A stretch of DNA of 64,000 nucleotides, taken from the NCBI RefSeq assembly GCF_001422815.1, contig NZ_LMMP01000001.1:117847-181846 (forward strand). Reading direction: 5' to 3'. Numbering within the stretch: the stretch's first letter is position 1; every line of letters starts with the position of its first letter. The notes under the pieces are model-generated. The model had not been told where the DNA came from, did no database searches, and worked only from the letters and a program-made list of their open reading frames with translations. Of the stretch, positions 16,344 through 27,206 are shown piece by piece. The position numbers and the translations under genes are program-made. The DNA comes from Methylobacterium sp. Leaf91 (GTDB lineage: Bacteria > Pseudomonadota > Alphaproteobacteria > Rhizobiales > Beijerinckiaceae).

Positions 16344-17204
16344 TCAGGAGCCGAACTTGTAGTTCAGCCCGACCCGGACGACGCTTCCCTCCGACCGGAA
16401 GCGCGAGGTCGCCTCCACGAGGGACTGGGCGAGTCCGCTGGAGCCCGTCAGCGGGACGCTGCGCTTGCCGAGATCGTAATGCAGGTATTCCACCTTCAGC
16501 GTCACCGCGGAGGAGCGGAAGACGTTGAGGAAATTCTCGGTCGGCAGGGCGTATTCGATGCCCCCGCCATAGGCGAAGCCGGTCTCGAGACGGTCGATCC
16601 CGCCGGCGAAGAGGTCGAGGGTCGAAGTTCCCCCCAACTGCAAGCTCGACGCGTTCTGGTAGTTCACGTTGCCGTAGGCGAGACCGCCGGTGCCGTAGAC
16701 CAAGACGCGATCGAACGCGTAACCGAGCCGGCCGCGCACGGTGCCGAGGAAATCGAGGCTCTGACGCGTGGTGGTCACCACGGCCGAATCGCTGCCCGAC
16801 CCGAAGATGCCGCGCGACCTGCGCTTGGTCTCGTCCAGGTCGGTATAGGCAATGTCGGTCTCGATGCCGAGGACAAGGCCCGCGCCGGGGGTGAACTGGT
16901 AATTGTACCCGGCCTGACCGCCGGCCACGAAGCCTTCCTGCCGGGAGGACAGGGAGGCGATGCCGGCGCGCTCGATGAAGAGATCGGCGTTGCTGCCATT
17001 CACCGAGGTCGCCGCCGTGCGGACGGTCTGCCGCTCGGTGAAGCCGTATCCGGCCTGCACACCCGCATAGAAGCCGGTCCAGCTGAAAGCTGGGACAGGC
17101 ACGAAGACGGGCGGCGGTGCGGAACGGCGGGGCAGGTCCGCTGCAGCCACGGTTCCGGTCATCAGCCCGATCATCGCGCCGACACCCAACACAATCTTCG
17201 CCAT
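16344..17204 (-). CDS. Outer membrane beta-barrel protein (Omp25/31-like)
   Basis: A 286-residue exported protein: signal peptide MAKIVLGVGAMIGLMTGTVAAAD, a short Pro-rich linker, then SWTGFYAGVQAGYGF and alternating amphipathic strands to the end. The C-terminus is VRVGLNYKFGS; the barrel ends with an aromatic residue near the terminus as usual. FLGTVRGRLGYAFDRVLVYGTGGLAYG is the typical core of alphaproteobacterial porin-family Omp31/Omp25 proteins. Start at 17204 has GAGGGGAC just upstream; a longer in-frame start at 17279 would bury the signal peptide. Likely a structural or adhesive surface protein, not a classical porin. Confidence 0.9.
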   Translation of the reverse strand: MAKIVLGVGAMIGLMTGTVAAADLPRRSAPPPVFVPVPAFSWTGFYAGVQAGYGFTERQTVRTAATSVNGSNADLFIERAGIASLSSRQEGFVAGGQAGYNYQFTPGAGLVLGIETDIAYTDLDETKRRSRGIFGSGSDSAVVTTTRQSLDFLGTVRGRLGYAFDRVLVYGTGGLAYGNVNYQNASSLQLGGTSTLDLFAGGIDRLETGFAYGGGIEYALPTENFLNVFRSSAVTLKVEYLHYDLGKRSVPLTGSSGLAQSLVEATSRFRSEGSVVRVGLNYKFGS

Positions 17205-17279
17205 CGTCCCCTCGCCGCCTCCATTGACGGCAGCGACGTGAATCAACGGAGCAATCCTGGGATAGTGCCGGGAAGACAC

Positions 17280-17304
17280 AATTTCGGACCGATCGTCCGA
17301 AATT
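17280..17304. promoter_or_regulatory. 10-bp palindrome upstream of the porin gene
   Basis: Perfect arms AATTTCGGAC and GTCCGAAATT around CGATC, followed on the plus strand by TTT. It lies 75 bases upstream of the porin start and 90 bases from the nudC stop, both on the minus strand. It may be an operator for the porin. Read on the plus strand it would look like a terminator, but no plus-strand gene ends here. Confidence 0.45.
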
Positions 17305-17393
17305 TTTAACCATGACGCGACGTGGCTAACTCCTCCTCAGGGAGGTACAAAAATGCCACTGCCGTGAGTCTGTCGACCGGTTTCCACAGCCCA

Positions 17394-18299
17394 TTAAAGC
17401 CGCTCCTCGACGAAGGCACGCATGAGCAGATGAGCGATCGCCATAGGCGGCGGCACGGTCAGTCCCTCGCCATGGGTGCCGGCGATCATCGCCGCCACCT
17501 CGTTGCGGGTGAACCAGCGGGCGTCCGCGAGCTCTGCCGGATCGATGGTGATCGCTTCGTCCAGGGCCTGCGCCGCGCAGCCGATCATCAGCGACGACGG
17601 GAACGGCCAAGGCTGCGAGGCGTGGTAGGTCACCGCGCCGATCCTCAGCCCCGCCTCTTCGAGGGTCTCGCGGCGGACCGCGTCCTCGATGGTCTCGCCG
17701 GGCTCCAGGAAGCCGGCGAGGCAGGAATACATGCCCTCCTTGAAGCGCGGCGAGCGCCCGAGCAGGCAGGATTCTCCCCGGCGGATCAGCATGATCACCA
17801 CCGGATCGACGCGGGGGAAGTGATGGGTCTCGCAGATCGGGCATTCGCGGCGGAAACCGCCGGCGGCGAAACGGGTGGCCGTTCCGCAATTGGCGCAGAA
17901 GCCGTGGCGGGCATGCCAGGCCAGGATGGATTTCGCCGTGGCGAGGAGGCCGAGTTCATGCGGCGCCACCGCATTCTCGGCAGCGAGGCTGCGCAGGTCG
18001 GTGGTGCGGAAGCCGGAGTCGGACTCGTACCCGTCGGCGGACTCCGGCGAGACCGCGCAGGCGAAGACCGGAGCCCCGTCGAGGCGGCCGAGGAACAGAG
18101 TGAGTTCGGCGTGGCAGGCGCTCGCCGCCTGCCCTGAGGGGAGGAGCGCCGTATCGCCGGCAAGGACGATGCGGTCCCCCGCCACCAGCACGATCCGCGC
18201 ATCCGGCGCGTCCGGCTTCGGCACGAGGTCGCTGCTCTCGGCCGAATGGCGGACGAGCCGGCTCTCCGCATAGCCGAGTTGGTCGAGGCGCGCGCTCAT
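17394..18299 (-). CDS. nudC: NAD+ diphosphatase (NudC-type Nudix hydrolase)
   Basis: A 301-residue enzyme that cleaves NADH/NAD+ and can remove NAD caps from RNA. Zinc-ribbon cysteines FCANCG and CPICE sit near residues 150-175. The Nudix box GFLEPGETIEDAVRRETLEEAG (residues about 207-228) has all catalytic Glu residues, and SQPWPFPSSLM is the NudC-specific signature. The ATG overlaps the stop of the upstream HIT gene (CATCA on the plus strand), so they form an operon. Length is slightly greater than E. coli NudC because of a longer N-terminal domain, as is common in alphaproteobacteria. Confidence 0.95.
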   Translation of the reverse strand: MSARLDQLGYAESRLVRHSAESSDLVPKPDAPDARIVLVAGDRIVLAGDTALLPSGQAASACHAELTLFLGRLDGAPVFACAVSPESADGYESDSGFRTTDLRSLAAENAVAPHELGLLATAKSILAWHARHGFCANCGTATRFAAGGFRRECPICETHHFPRVDPVVIMLIRRGESCLLGRSPRFKEGMYSCLAGFLEPGETIEDAVRRETLEEAGLRIGAVTYHASQPWPFPSSLMIGCAAQALDEAITIDPAELADARWFTRNEVAAMIAGTHGEGLTVPPPMAIAHLLMRAFVEERL

Positions 18300-18715
18300 C
18301 AGGCGGCCGCGAACAGGGCGCCGATGCGCTCGATCATCTGGGCGCGGGCGTGGTGCGGATAGGACTGGCGCGTGCCTACGCCCCAGACCGGCGAGGGCCA
18401 GGCCGGATCGGACAGGAAACGCCCGATCACATGGACATGGAGCTGCGGTACGACGTTGCCCAAGGCCGCGACGTTGACCTTGTCGGGCTTGGCGAGGGCC
18501 AGCATCACGCCGGTGGCGATCCGGATCTCGTCCATGAGGTCGCGCGCATCCTCCGCCGACAGGTCGGTGAGTTCGCTGGCACCCGCCCGGCGCGGCACCA
18601 GGATCAGCCAGGGAAACCGGGCGTCGTCCATCAGCAGGACACTGCACAAGGCGAGGTCGCCCACCGGCACGGTGTCGGCGACGAGGCGCGGGTCGAGGGT
18701 GAAATCGTTTGTCAT
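18299..18715 (-). CDS. HIT-family nucleotide-binding protein
   Basis: A 138-residue protein of the histidine-triad superfamily. The active-site motif PQLHVHVIGR is at about residues 90-99, with the nucleophilic middle His present. LLMDDARFPWLILVPRR is the typical N-terminal strand region. HIT proteins hydrolyse or transfer nucleoside phosphoramidates; exact substrate unknown. It is the upstream gene of an operon with nudC; both act on nucleotide metabolites, so the pairing is sensible. Confidence 0.9.
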   Translation of the reverse strand: MTNDFTLDPRLVADTVPVGDLALCSVLLMDDARFPWLILVPRRAGASELTDLSAEDARDLMDEIRIATGVMLALAKPDKVNVAALGNVVPQLHVHVIGRFLSDPAWPSPVWGVGTRQSYPHHARAQMIERIGALFAAA

Positions 18716-18774
18716 CGCCGCTCAAGCTGGGATGCGTTGGGAATGCGGAGTTCTCGCCGGTTCGGCCTCGTAAG

Positions 18775-20181
18775 TCACGCCGGCGCGGGCCGCTCGGTGT
18801 CGAGGAAGCGGAACAGGGCCGGCGCGTTGGCATGCGCCACGTTGAAGCGCAGCCACGGGGTCGGCTCCTGATCGGCGCGGAACAGGTGTCCGGGGGCGAG
18901 CATGATGCCCTTCGCGGCGGCCCTTTGCGCGAGGCCGGCCGTGTCCGGATCTCCGCCGAAGCCGGCCCAGAGGAAGAGCCCGTTGGCGGGGCGGTGAAAC
19001 AGCGACAGGCCCACCGAGAGCAGGGCCTCGGCCACAATCTTCTGCTCGGCGGCGAGCTTTTCGCGGAGCCTCGCGATGTGGAGGCGGTACTGGCCTTCCG
19101 TCAGGATCGAGTGGACGATGCTCTCGGAGATTTCCGAGCTCGTCAGGCTCGCCGCCATCTTCATGCGCAGGAGCCGCTGCGCATTCTCGGGGTTGCAGGC
19201 GAGATAGCCGACCCGCAGGGCGGGCGAGATGGTCTTCGAGAAGCTGCTGATGTGGATGACGCGCGCGAGCTGGTCGAGGCTGGCGATGCTGGGCGCCGTC
19301 TCCTCGACGAAGCTCGCATAGATGTCGTCCTCGACGATCTGGAAGTCGTGTTTCTCGGCGATGCGGAGGATCTGGTAGGCGGTGGCCGGCGAGCAGGACG
19401 TCCCGGTGGGGTTGTGGAAGCTCGTATTGGTGAAGAACAGCTTCGGCTTGTGCCGCTCCGCCAGTGCCTGGAGCGCGGGAATCGACGGCCCCTGGAGGGT
19501 CCGCTCGACGCCGACGATGGTCACCCCCATGGCGTGGAGCGAGGGGTAGAGGTTGCAATAGCCTGGATCGTCCACGAAGGCGACGTCGCCCGGCTGTAGG
19601 AAGGTCCGCATGGTCAGGTCGAGGGCCTGGCTCGCCCCATGCGTCAGCAGGATCTGGTCCGGCTCGCACTCGATGTTGCGCTGGGCGAGGAGCAACTGGA
19701 TCGCCCGGCGCAAGGGCGCGTGGCCGAGGGGATGCCCATAGCGCGAGACCAGCCGGTCGGGGCGCCGCGCCAGGGCCGCCAGGGCCTGCTTGATCCCGTC
19801 GGCGAACAGGTGGCTGTCGGGAAGCCAGCCGCAGCCGGCTTTGACGGTGAAAGCGTCCTCCTCGTAGACCCGCTGGAGCAGCCAGCCGGAATCCACCGAG
19901 ATCTGCACGGGTTTCCGCCGGGGGACGACGGATTTGCGATCGAGCAGCCGGGCCGAGACGAAGTATCCGCTCGCGCGTCGAGCTTCGAGCAGGCCGTCCG
20001 CCACCAGCCGGTTATAGGCGTTCGAGACGGTGAGCGTGCTCACGCCGCATTGAACGGCCAGCTTGCGCACCGATGGCAGGCGGGCGCCCGGCGCCACGCT
20101 CCCGCTGCGGATGCGCTCGGACACGGCCTCCACCAGCTGGGCGACGAGGGGGGCGGTGCTGGCGGGGTCGAGGCTGATCAT
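18775..20181 (-). CDS. MocR-type GntR regulator with aminotransferase domain
   Basis: A 468-residue PLP-dependent transcription factor. Residues about 8-75 form a GntR winged helix (RIRSGSVAPGARLPSVRKLA, VSTLTVSNAYNRL). Residues 110-465 are a class I/II aminotransferase fold with HGASQALDL, FFTNTSFHNPTGT, VEDDIYASF and the PLP lysine in SSFSKTISPALRVGY. MocR proteins usually regulate a divergent enzyme gene in response to an amino-acid-type ligand. Here that gene is the omega-amino-acid transaminase starting at 20355. Confidence 0.92.
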   Translation of the reverse strand: MISLDPASTAPLVAQLVEAVSERIRSGSVAPGARLPSVRKLAVQCGVSTLTVSNAYNRLVADGLLEARRASGYFVSARLLDRKSVVPRRKPVQISVDSGWLLQRVYEEDAFTVKAGCGWLPDSHLFADGIKQALAALARRPDRLVSRYGHPLGHAPLRRAIQLLLAQRNIECEPDQILLTHGASQALDLTMRTFLQPGDVAFVDDPGYCNLYPSLHAMGVTIVGVERTLQGPSIPALQALAERHKPKLFFTNTSFHNPTGTSCSPATAYQILRIAEKHDFQIVEDDIYASFVEETAPSIASLDQLARVIHISSFSKTISPALRVGYLACNPENAQRLLRMKMAASLTSSEISESIVHSILTEGQYRLHIARLREKLAAEQKIVAEALLSVGLSLFHRPANGLFLWAGFGGDPDTAGLAQRAAAKGIMLAPGHLFRADQEPTPWLRFNVAHANAPALFRFLDTERPAPA

Positions 20182-20221
20182 GGGCCGTCATCCACGGGCG
20201 AGGCCGGTCTCGGCGATCCGA

Positions 20222-20247
20222 CTGTATGGGTGGGTGAACAGATACAG
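20222..20247. promoter_or_regulatory. Possible operator between MocR and transaminase genes
   Basis: Half-sites CTGTAT (20222-20227) and ATACAG (20242-20247) face each other across 14 bases in the 173-base divergent region. Position fits a shared MocR operator, but short half-sites occur by chance. Confidence 0.25.
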
Positions 20248-20354
20248 CTGCGCGTGCCAACCCGCCAACTGTTGATAGTCGGTGAGCCAGGGCCGGGCGA
20301 TAACGCAGTGCGGCGGGGGTCGGGATCTTGCATCGGGGATCGGCGGAGAGACAC

Positions 20355-21704
20355 ATGGATCATGCGATCATCGACCAGGCGGCGGACCGGCAGCTCAATG
20401 TCGAGCCGTACTGGATGCCGTTCACGCCCAATCGCCACGTGAAGGCCGACCCGACGCCGCGCATCATCACCTCGGCGAAGGGCGCCTATTACCGGACGGC
20501 CGAGGGACGCGAGCTGTTCGACAGCCTGTCGGGCCTGTGGTGCTGCCCCCTCGGCCACGCCCAGCCGCGGATCGTCGAGGCCCTGCGCCGGCAGGCCGAG
20601 ACCCTCGATTACTGCACCGCCTTCCAGATGACCAACCCGGTGACGCTACGGCTGGCCGAGCGTATCGCCGACATGGCCCCGGACGGGCTCGACCGGGTGT
20701 TCTTCACAAATTCCGGCTCGGAGGCCGTCGATACCGCCCTCAAGATCGCTCTCGGTTATCACCGCCTGCGCGGCGAGGCCGGTCGCTTCCGCATGATCGG
20801 CCGCGAGAAGGGCTATCACGGCGTCGGCTTCGGCGGCATGTCGGTGGGCGGCATGGTGGCCAACCGCAAGATGTTCGCCACCGCGATGATCCAGGGCGTC
20901 GACCACCTGCGCCATACCCACGATTATGCCGAGATGGCGTTCTCGAAGGGCCAGCCGACCTGGGGTGCGCATTTCGCCGACGACCTCGAACGGATGGTGG
21001 CGCTGCACGATGCGGGCACGATCGCCTGCGTCATCGTCGAGCCGCTGCAGGGCTCGGCGGGGGTCATCGTGCCGCCGCTGGGCTATCTCCAGCGCCTGCG
21101 CGAAATCTGCACGCGGCACGGCATCCTGCTGATCTTCGACGAGGTGATCACCGGTTTCGGCCGCCTCGGGGCGCCCTTCGGCGCTGACCGCCTCGGTGTG
21201 ATCCCCGACATGATCACCTTCGCCAAGGGCATCACCAACGGCATCGTGCCGATGGGCGGCGTCATCGTCCGCAAGGAGATCTACGACACGTTCATGACCG
21301 GGCCGGCGGCGGCGGTGGAGCTGTTCCACGGCTACACCTATTCGGGCCATCCCCTGGCGGCGGCCGTCGCCCATGCCTCCCTCGACCTGATGGAGGAGGG
21401 TGACCTCTTTGCCCGCGTGCGCGAGTTGGAGCCGATCCTCGAGGGGGCCGTCCACACGCTGCGCGACGAACCGGGCATCAAGGACATCCGCAATTTCGGC
21501 CTGACGGCGGCCGTCGATCTCGAACCGACACCGGGCCAGCCCGGCGCGCGCGCCCTGCGGATCTTCGAGCGCGGCCTGCGCGAAGGCATCCTCCTGCGCT
21601 TCACCGGCGACACCATCGCCATGGGCCCGCCCTTCATCTCGACCCAAGCTGAGATCACCGGCATGATCGAGATGCTGCGCGGTCTCATCCGCGCCGAAGC
21701 CTGA
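20355..21704 (+). CDS. Omega-amino acid:pyruvate-type class III aminotransferase
   Basis: A 449-residue PLP enzyme. The N-terminal YWMPFTPNRHVKADP is typical of beta-alanine:pyruvate transaminases. FFTNSGSEAVDTALKIA binds the cofactor phosphate, IFDEVITGFGRLG contains the PLP-contacting Asp, and FAKGITNGIVPMGG carries the Schiff-base lysine. It likely transfers an amino group from beta-alanine or another omega-amino acid to pyruvate. The start has CGGAGAG four bases upstream. It is divergent from the MocR regulator and followed by a tautomerase gene after 68 bases, likely a short operon. Confidence 0.9.
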   Translation: MDHAIIDQAADRQLNVEPYWMPFTPNRHVKADPTPRIITSAKGAYYRTAEGRELFDSLSGLWCCPLGHAQPRIVEALRRQAETLDYCTAFQMTNPVTLRLAERIADMAPDGLDRVFFTNSGSEAVDTALKIALGYHRLRGEAGRFRMIGREKGYHGVGFGGMSVGGMVANRKMFATAMIQGVDHLRHTHDYAEMAFSKGQPTWGAHFADDLERMVALHDAGTIACVIVEPLQGSAGVIVPPLGYLQRLREICTRHGILLIFDEVITGFGRLGAPFGADRLGVIPDMITFAKGITNGIVPMGGVIVRKEIYDTFMTGPAAAVELFHGYTYSGHPLAAAVAHASLDLMEEGDLFARVRELEPILEGAVHTLRDEPGIKDIRNFGLTAAVDLEPTPGQPGARALRIFERGLREGILLRFTGDTIAMGPPFISTQAEITGMIEMLRGLIRAEA

Positions 21705-21772
21705 CCGGCGGCCGGCGCACTCCCGATAGACGGCCCGTGACCCGTTCCATTCTCTTCAAAGGTTGAACCGAC

Positions 21773-22162
21773 ATGCCCCTGATGCGCTTCGATATCCTGG
21801 AAGGCCGCACCGATTCCGAACTGAAGACGCTCCTCGACGCCGCGCACGAGGCGATGCTGGAGGCGTTCAACGTTCCGCCGGGCGACCGCTACCAGATCGT
21901 CACCGAGCACAAGCCCTCGCGGATGATCGTCGAGGATACCGGGCTCGACATCCCGCGCACCAAGGACGTTGTGGTGGTCCAGATGATCACCCGGCCGCGC
22001 GGCAAAGAGAAGAAGCAGCTGTTCTACCGGCTGCTGACCGAGAAGCTCGAAGCCGCCTGCGGCATCGCCCCGGCCGACGTCATGGTCTCCACGGTGGAGA
22101 ACACCGACGAGGATTGGTCCTTCGGCCACGGCCGGGCGCAGTTCCTCACCGGCGAACTCTGA
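21773..22162 (+). CDS. Tautomerase-family protein
   Basis: A 129-residue protein starting MPLMRFD; removal of Met would expose Pro1, the catalytic base of the 4-oxalocrotonate tautomerase superfamily. GDRYQIVTEHKPSRMIVED and TRPRGKEKKQLFYRLLTEKL fit the longer, fused-type tautomerases of about 130 residues. Substrate unknown; such enzymes act on enol acids or have promiscuous dehalogenase activity. Located downstream of the transaminase and likely co-transcribed. Confidence 0.85.
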   Translation: MPLMRFDILEGRTDSELKTLLDAAHEAMLEAFNVPPGDRYQIVTEHKPSRMIVEDTGLDIPRTKDVVVVQMITRPRGKEKKQLFYRLLTEKLEAACGIAPADVMVSTVENTDEDWSFGHGRAQFLTGEL

Positions 22163-22420
22163 CAATCGTTTGAGTTCTTATTCTAGAGCTTAACCTCATC
22201 CTGAGGTGCCGCGTAGCGGCCTCGAAGGAGGCTTCCAGGGATCGGGAGACGACTGGAGAGCTCCTTCGAGGCCCTTTGCTCAAGCAAAGGGCGCCTCAGG
22301 ATGAGGTGGTCTGCTGGGATGATCTGCTCTGGCACAAGCATCCGCTGGAAAACCCGATCAAACAGGCCCTGGGCGGGTTTCGCAACGAGGGTCGCCGCTT
22401 CTGCGGCCTGAAACCTGCGA
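22163..22420. repeat. Dispersed repeat with large palindrome, copy A
   Basis: No full gene. Nested inverted repeats dominate: ACCTCATCCTGAGG (22193-22206) with CCTCAGGATGAGGT (22294-22307), GGCCTCGAAGGAG (22218-22230) with CTCCTTCGAGGCC (22261-22273), and GCCCTTTGCT/AGCAAAGGGC (22271-22292). After the palindrome a stretch encodes a peptide with LWHKHPLENPIKQALGG that recurs at 43115-43190. It looks like a palindromic mobile-type repeat (REP-like) nested in an older repeated or coding relic. Downstream of it, up to 22529, nothing else is seen. Confidence 0.75.
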
Positions 22421-22529
22421 CACGTCATAAGGACTGAGCGAGGTGACGTGTTGGCCCGCCAATGCGAACCCGCCCGGGGCGCCAAGCCCATTCCGGACCC
22501 TAACCCCGACCCTCTACGGAACGCCGGCC

Positions 22530-23795
22530 ATGCATGTCCTGATCCTCGGTGGCGGCGTCGTCGGCGTCACCTCGGCCTATTACCTGGCCAAAGCCGGCCA
22601 CCGGGTCACCGTGCTGGAGCGCCAGCCGGCGGCGGGGCTCGAGACGAGTTTCGCCAATGCCGGCCAGGTCTCACCGGGATATTCGGCGCCCTGGGCGGCG
22701 CCCGGCATTCCCCTCAAGGCGATGAAGTGGCTGATGATGCGCCACCGGCCCCTCGTGGTCTGGCCGAGCTTCGAGCCGCGTTTCTACGGCTGGCTCGCCC
22801 GGATGCTGGCGAATTGCACGGAGGAAGCCTACCAGCGCAACAAGGGCCGGATGGTGCGTCTGGCCGAATACAGCCGCGACGTGCTGCGCGACCTGCGCGC
22901 CGAGACCGGCATCGCCTACGATCACCGCGAGCAGGGCACGCTCCAGCTGTTCCGGACGCAGAAGCAGCTCGATCATGTCGGGGACGACACCCGCGTCCTC
23001 GACGCCTATGGCGTTCCCTACGCGGTGCTGGACCCCGCCGGTTGCATCATGGCCGAGCCGGCCCTGGCGCGGGTGGCCGGGACCTTCGTCGGTGGCCTGC
23101 GGCTCCCCGGCGACGAGACCGGCGACGCGCATCTGTTCACCCAGCGCCTCGCCGCGCTCTGCGAGGGCCTCGGCGTAGTCTTCCGCTATGGCACGGCCAT
23201 CACCGGCCTGCGCAGCGAGGGTGACCGGATCAGCGGCGTGGCGACGGCAGCGGGCGAGGTCCTGACCGCCGACGCCTACGTGGTGGCCATGGGCAGCTAC
23301 ACCCCGGCTCTGCTCCGGCCCTTCGGCATCGATCTGCCGATCTATCCGGTGAAGGGGTATTCCCTCACCCTGCCGGTCACCAATGCAGAGGCGGCACCGG
23401 TCTCGACGGTGATGGACGAGACCTACAAGGTGGCGATCACCCGGCTCGGCGACCGCATCCGGGTCGGCGGCACCGCCGAGCTCGCGGGCTTCAGCGCGGT
23501 CCTACGCGGACCGCGTCGGGAGACCCTGGTTCGCTCCGTCGGTGATCTGTTCCCGGCGGGCGGCGATCTCTCGCAGGCGAAGTTCTGGACCGGCCTGCGG
23601 CCGATGACGCCGGACGGCACGCCCATCGTCGGCGGAACGCGCCTGTCGAACCTTTACACCAACACCGGCCACGGCACCCTGGGCTGGACCATGGCCTGCG
23701 GCTCGGGCCGGGTGCTGGCCGACCTCATCTCCGGCCGCACGCCGGACAGCGCCACCCCGGAACTCGCCGTCAGCCGCTACGCCGCCGGCGCTTGA
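22530..23795 (+). CDS. dadA: D-amino acid dehydrogenase small subunit type
   Basis: A 421-residue FAD-dependent oxidoreductase. The N-terminal dinucleotide fold is [18 protein letters not shown] with the acidic strand end [25 protein letters not shown] is the characteristic DadA segment, and the C-terminal [20 protein letters not shown] closes the FAD site. It oxidises D-alanine and other D-amino acids to 2-oxo acids, passing electrons to the membrane chain. The start has no obvious ribosome site, and upstream in-frame codons are unlike the family, so 22530 is kept. Convergent with thiC. Confidence 0.93.
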   Translation: MHVLILGGGVVGVTSAYYLAKAGHRVTVLERQPAAGLETSFANAGQVSPGYSAPWAAPGIPLKAMKWLMMRHRPLVVWPSFEPRFYGWLARMLANCTEEAYQRNKGRMVRLAEYSRDVLRDLRAETGIAYDHREQGTLQLFRTQKQLDHVGDDTRVLDAYGVPYAVLDPAGCIMAEPALARVAGTFVGGLRLPGDETGDAHLFTQRLAALCEGLGVVFRYGTAITGLRSEGDRISGVATAAGEVLTADAYVVAMGSYTPALLRPFGIDLPIYPVKGYSLTLPVTNAEAAPVSTVMDETYKVAITRLGDRIRVGGTAELAGFSAVLRGPRRETLVRSVGDLFPAGGDLSQAKFWTGLRPMTPDGTPIVGGTRLSNLYTNTGHGTLGWTMACGSGRVLADLISGRTPDSATPELAVSRYAAGA

Positions 23796-23805
23796 CGATG
23801 AGCCA

Positions 23806-23823
23806 CTCGCGCCGAGGCGCGAG
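23806..23823. terminator. Hairpin between dadA and thiC
   Basis: CTCGCGCC/GGCGCGAG with a 2-base loop (effectively 7 bp around CGAG), centred between the convergent stops at 23795 and 23841. GC-rich, without a T run. Likely a bidirectional terminator. Confidence 0.55.
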
Positions 23824-23840
23824 GGGCCGAATGAGGCGGC

Positions 23841-25796
<1,956 letters not shown>

Positions 25797-25840
25797 TCAG
25801 GACGACGGGCACCCGCTCGTTTGGAGCAGACAACCCAAGC

Positions 25841-25935
25841 GTAGTTCCCGTCCCTCCGCCGGTATGAGCCGGATCAGGTTCAAGGGTCAGGGCTGCGGCC
25901 CTATCTCAGCCCCCTGAACGGGGCCCCCCTCGGAA
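25841..25935 (-). promoter_or_regulatory. TPP riboswitch (THI element) of thiC
   Basis: Reading the minus strand, the THI-box landmarks appear in order: GGGGGGCCC, GGCTGAGA, CCCTTGAACCTGATC, then CATACCGGCGGAGGGA. These are the conserved P2, J, P4 and P5 parts of the TPP aptamer. It ends about 90 bases upstream of the thiC start. Mechanism (sequestering of the start region) is inferred; no T-rich terminator is seen. Confidence 0.95.
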
Positions 25936-26223
25936 CGATTCGAAAGTCTGCGTTCGCCGCGCCTTTGTCAATCGCCGGAGCCGACATCCCCAGTCGAATG
26001 CAAGGACTCACACCACGGCAACGATGACGTCGCGCCGATCGCGGATCGTTCGGGTCGGGCCGTTAAGCTCTCGACGACCGTAGTGTTCGATTTCATCCGC
26101 AAGCACAGTCCATTTTCGGTGCGGCATATTTCAGTCCGTCAAAAGCCCTCCCATAATGGAGCCTTCCCTGCTGACGGCGCGTTGTCAGTCATCAATTCTA
26201 AAAAACAATCAGGCTGGCGTTCC

Positions 26224-26931
26224 ATGAACAAACTCATTCTCGCATCGGCCGCATTGCTCGGCGCGGTCGCGTTCGTTCCGACAACCGCCGACGCTCGCGG
26301 AGGCGGCTGGGGTGGTGGCGGCGGTGGCGGCGGTGGCACGAGCCGTGGCGGCGGTGGGCTCGCCGCGGGTGGTGGAGGCGGCGGCTGGGGCGGCGGTGGA
26401 ATGAGCCGTGGAGGTGCTGGCGGCGCGGGACTCGCGGCTGCGGGCGGTGGTGGGCGAGGCTGGGGCGGTGGCGGTGGCGGCTTGAGCCGTGGCGGTGCTG
26501 GCGGCGGTCCCGCTGCCGTGGGAGGCGCTGGCCAGGGAGGCTGGGGCGGTGGACGCGGACAGGGCGGGATCGCTGCCGGTCCGAACTCCGGCGGTGGCTT
26601 CAACCGTGGCGGCTACGGTCATCACCGCGGGTATGGCTACAATCGTGGCTACGGCCGGGGATACGGCTACGGCGGACTCGGTCTTGGTTTGGGGCTAGGC
26701 TTGGCTGGAGCCGGAATCGGTTACGGCTATGGCAGCGGTTACTACGATAACGGTGGCTATTACGGCGGCGGCTATGCCCCAGCCTATTATGGTGGCGCCG
26801 TCGAGGTTCAGCAGGATGTCGGCGGGTCCGATCAGGACGTCGCCTACTGCATCCAGCGCTTCCGCTCCTACGATCAGCAATCGGGCACCTATCTGGGCAA
26901 TGACGGTCAGCGTCACCGCTGCCCGCAATAA
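26224..26931 (+). CDS. Gly-rich exported protein with BA14K-like C-terminus
   Basis: A 235-residue protein: signal peptide MNKLILASAALLGAVAFVPTTADA, then about 150 residues of very Gly-rich repeats (WGGGG, SRGGGG, YGRGYGYGG), then a conserved end DVAYCIQRFRSYDQQSGTYLGNDGQRHRCPQ, the pattern of BA14K-family surface proteins of Rhizobiales. The two Cys of this tail probably form a disulfide. Start at 26224 is chosen because it begins the signal peptide; a longer frame from 26083 is open but unlikely. A cell-surface or wall-associated role is likely. The Gly-rich repeat explains the long misleading open frames on the opposite strand. Confidence 0.85.
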   Translation: MNKLILASAALLGAVAFVPTTADARGGGWGGGGGGGGGTSRGGGGLAAGGGGGGWGGGGMSRGGAGGAGLAAAGGGGRGWGGGGGGLSRGGAGGGPAAVGGAGQGGWGGGRGQGGIAAGPNSGGGFNRGGYGHHRGYGYNRGYGRGYGYGGLGLGLGLGLAGAGIGYGYGSGYYDNGGYYGGGYAPAYYGGAVEVQQDVGGSDQDVAYCIQRFRSYDQQSGTYLGNDGQRHRCPQ

Positions 26932-26988
26932 CAACTGCACGGAAGACCTGCACCAAGAGCGAAGACATTTCAGCCTCATCCGACAAGA

Positions 26989-27018
26989 GAAGCCCCGCAT
27001 CACTCGTTGCGGGGCTTC
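26989..27018 (+). terminator. Hairpin after the BA14K-like gene
   Basis: Perfect 11-bp stem GAAGCCCCGCA/TGCGGGGCTTC with an 8-base loop, 58 bases past the stop. Shape of an intrinsic terminator although the T tract is poor. The rest of the gap to 27206 shows nothing. Confidence 0.7.
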
Positions 27019-27206
27019 GTCGCATCTGGGCCCAGTGGCGCCTGCCTTACTTATCCGCGCCGTCTTTGCCATCGGTCCATCGGCGGAGATGATGATCTAT
27101 ACCTGACGACCCCGCCTCCACCCCGTTCGAGGGTCTGGGTCTAGGAACGGCGGTCGCAGCGAGGAGGGATCTTCCGGGGCTGCTCGGCATGGCGTAACGC
27201 CACGTC

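Noticed and set aside
17280..17310. Palindrome with following T run as a terminator
   Set aside because: The T run is on the plus strand, where no gene ends nearby; both neighbouring genes are on the minus strand, so it is listed as a possible operator instead.
26139..26625. Long Pro- and Ala-rich minus-strand frames opposite the Gly-rich gene
   Set aside because: They are the antisense shadow of GGN-rich codons in the BA14K-like gene; no start signal or family resemblance.
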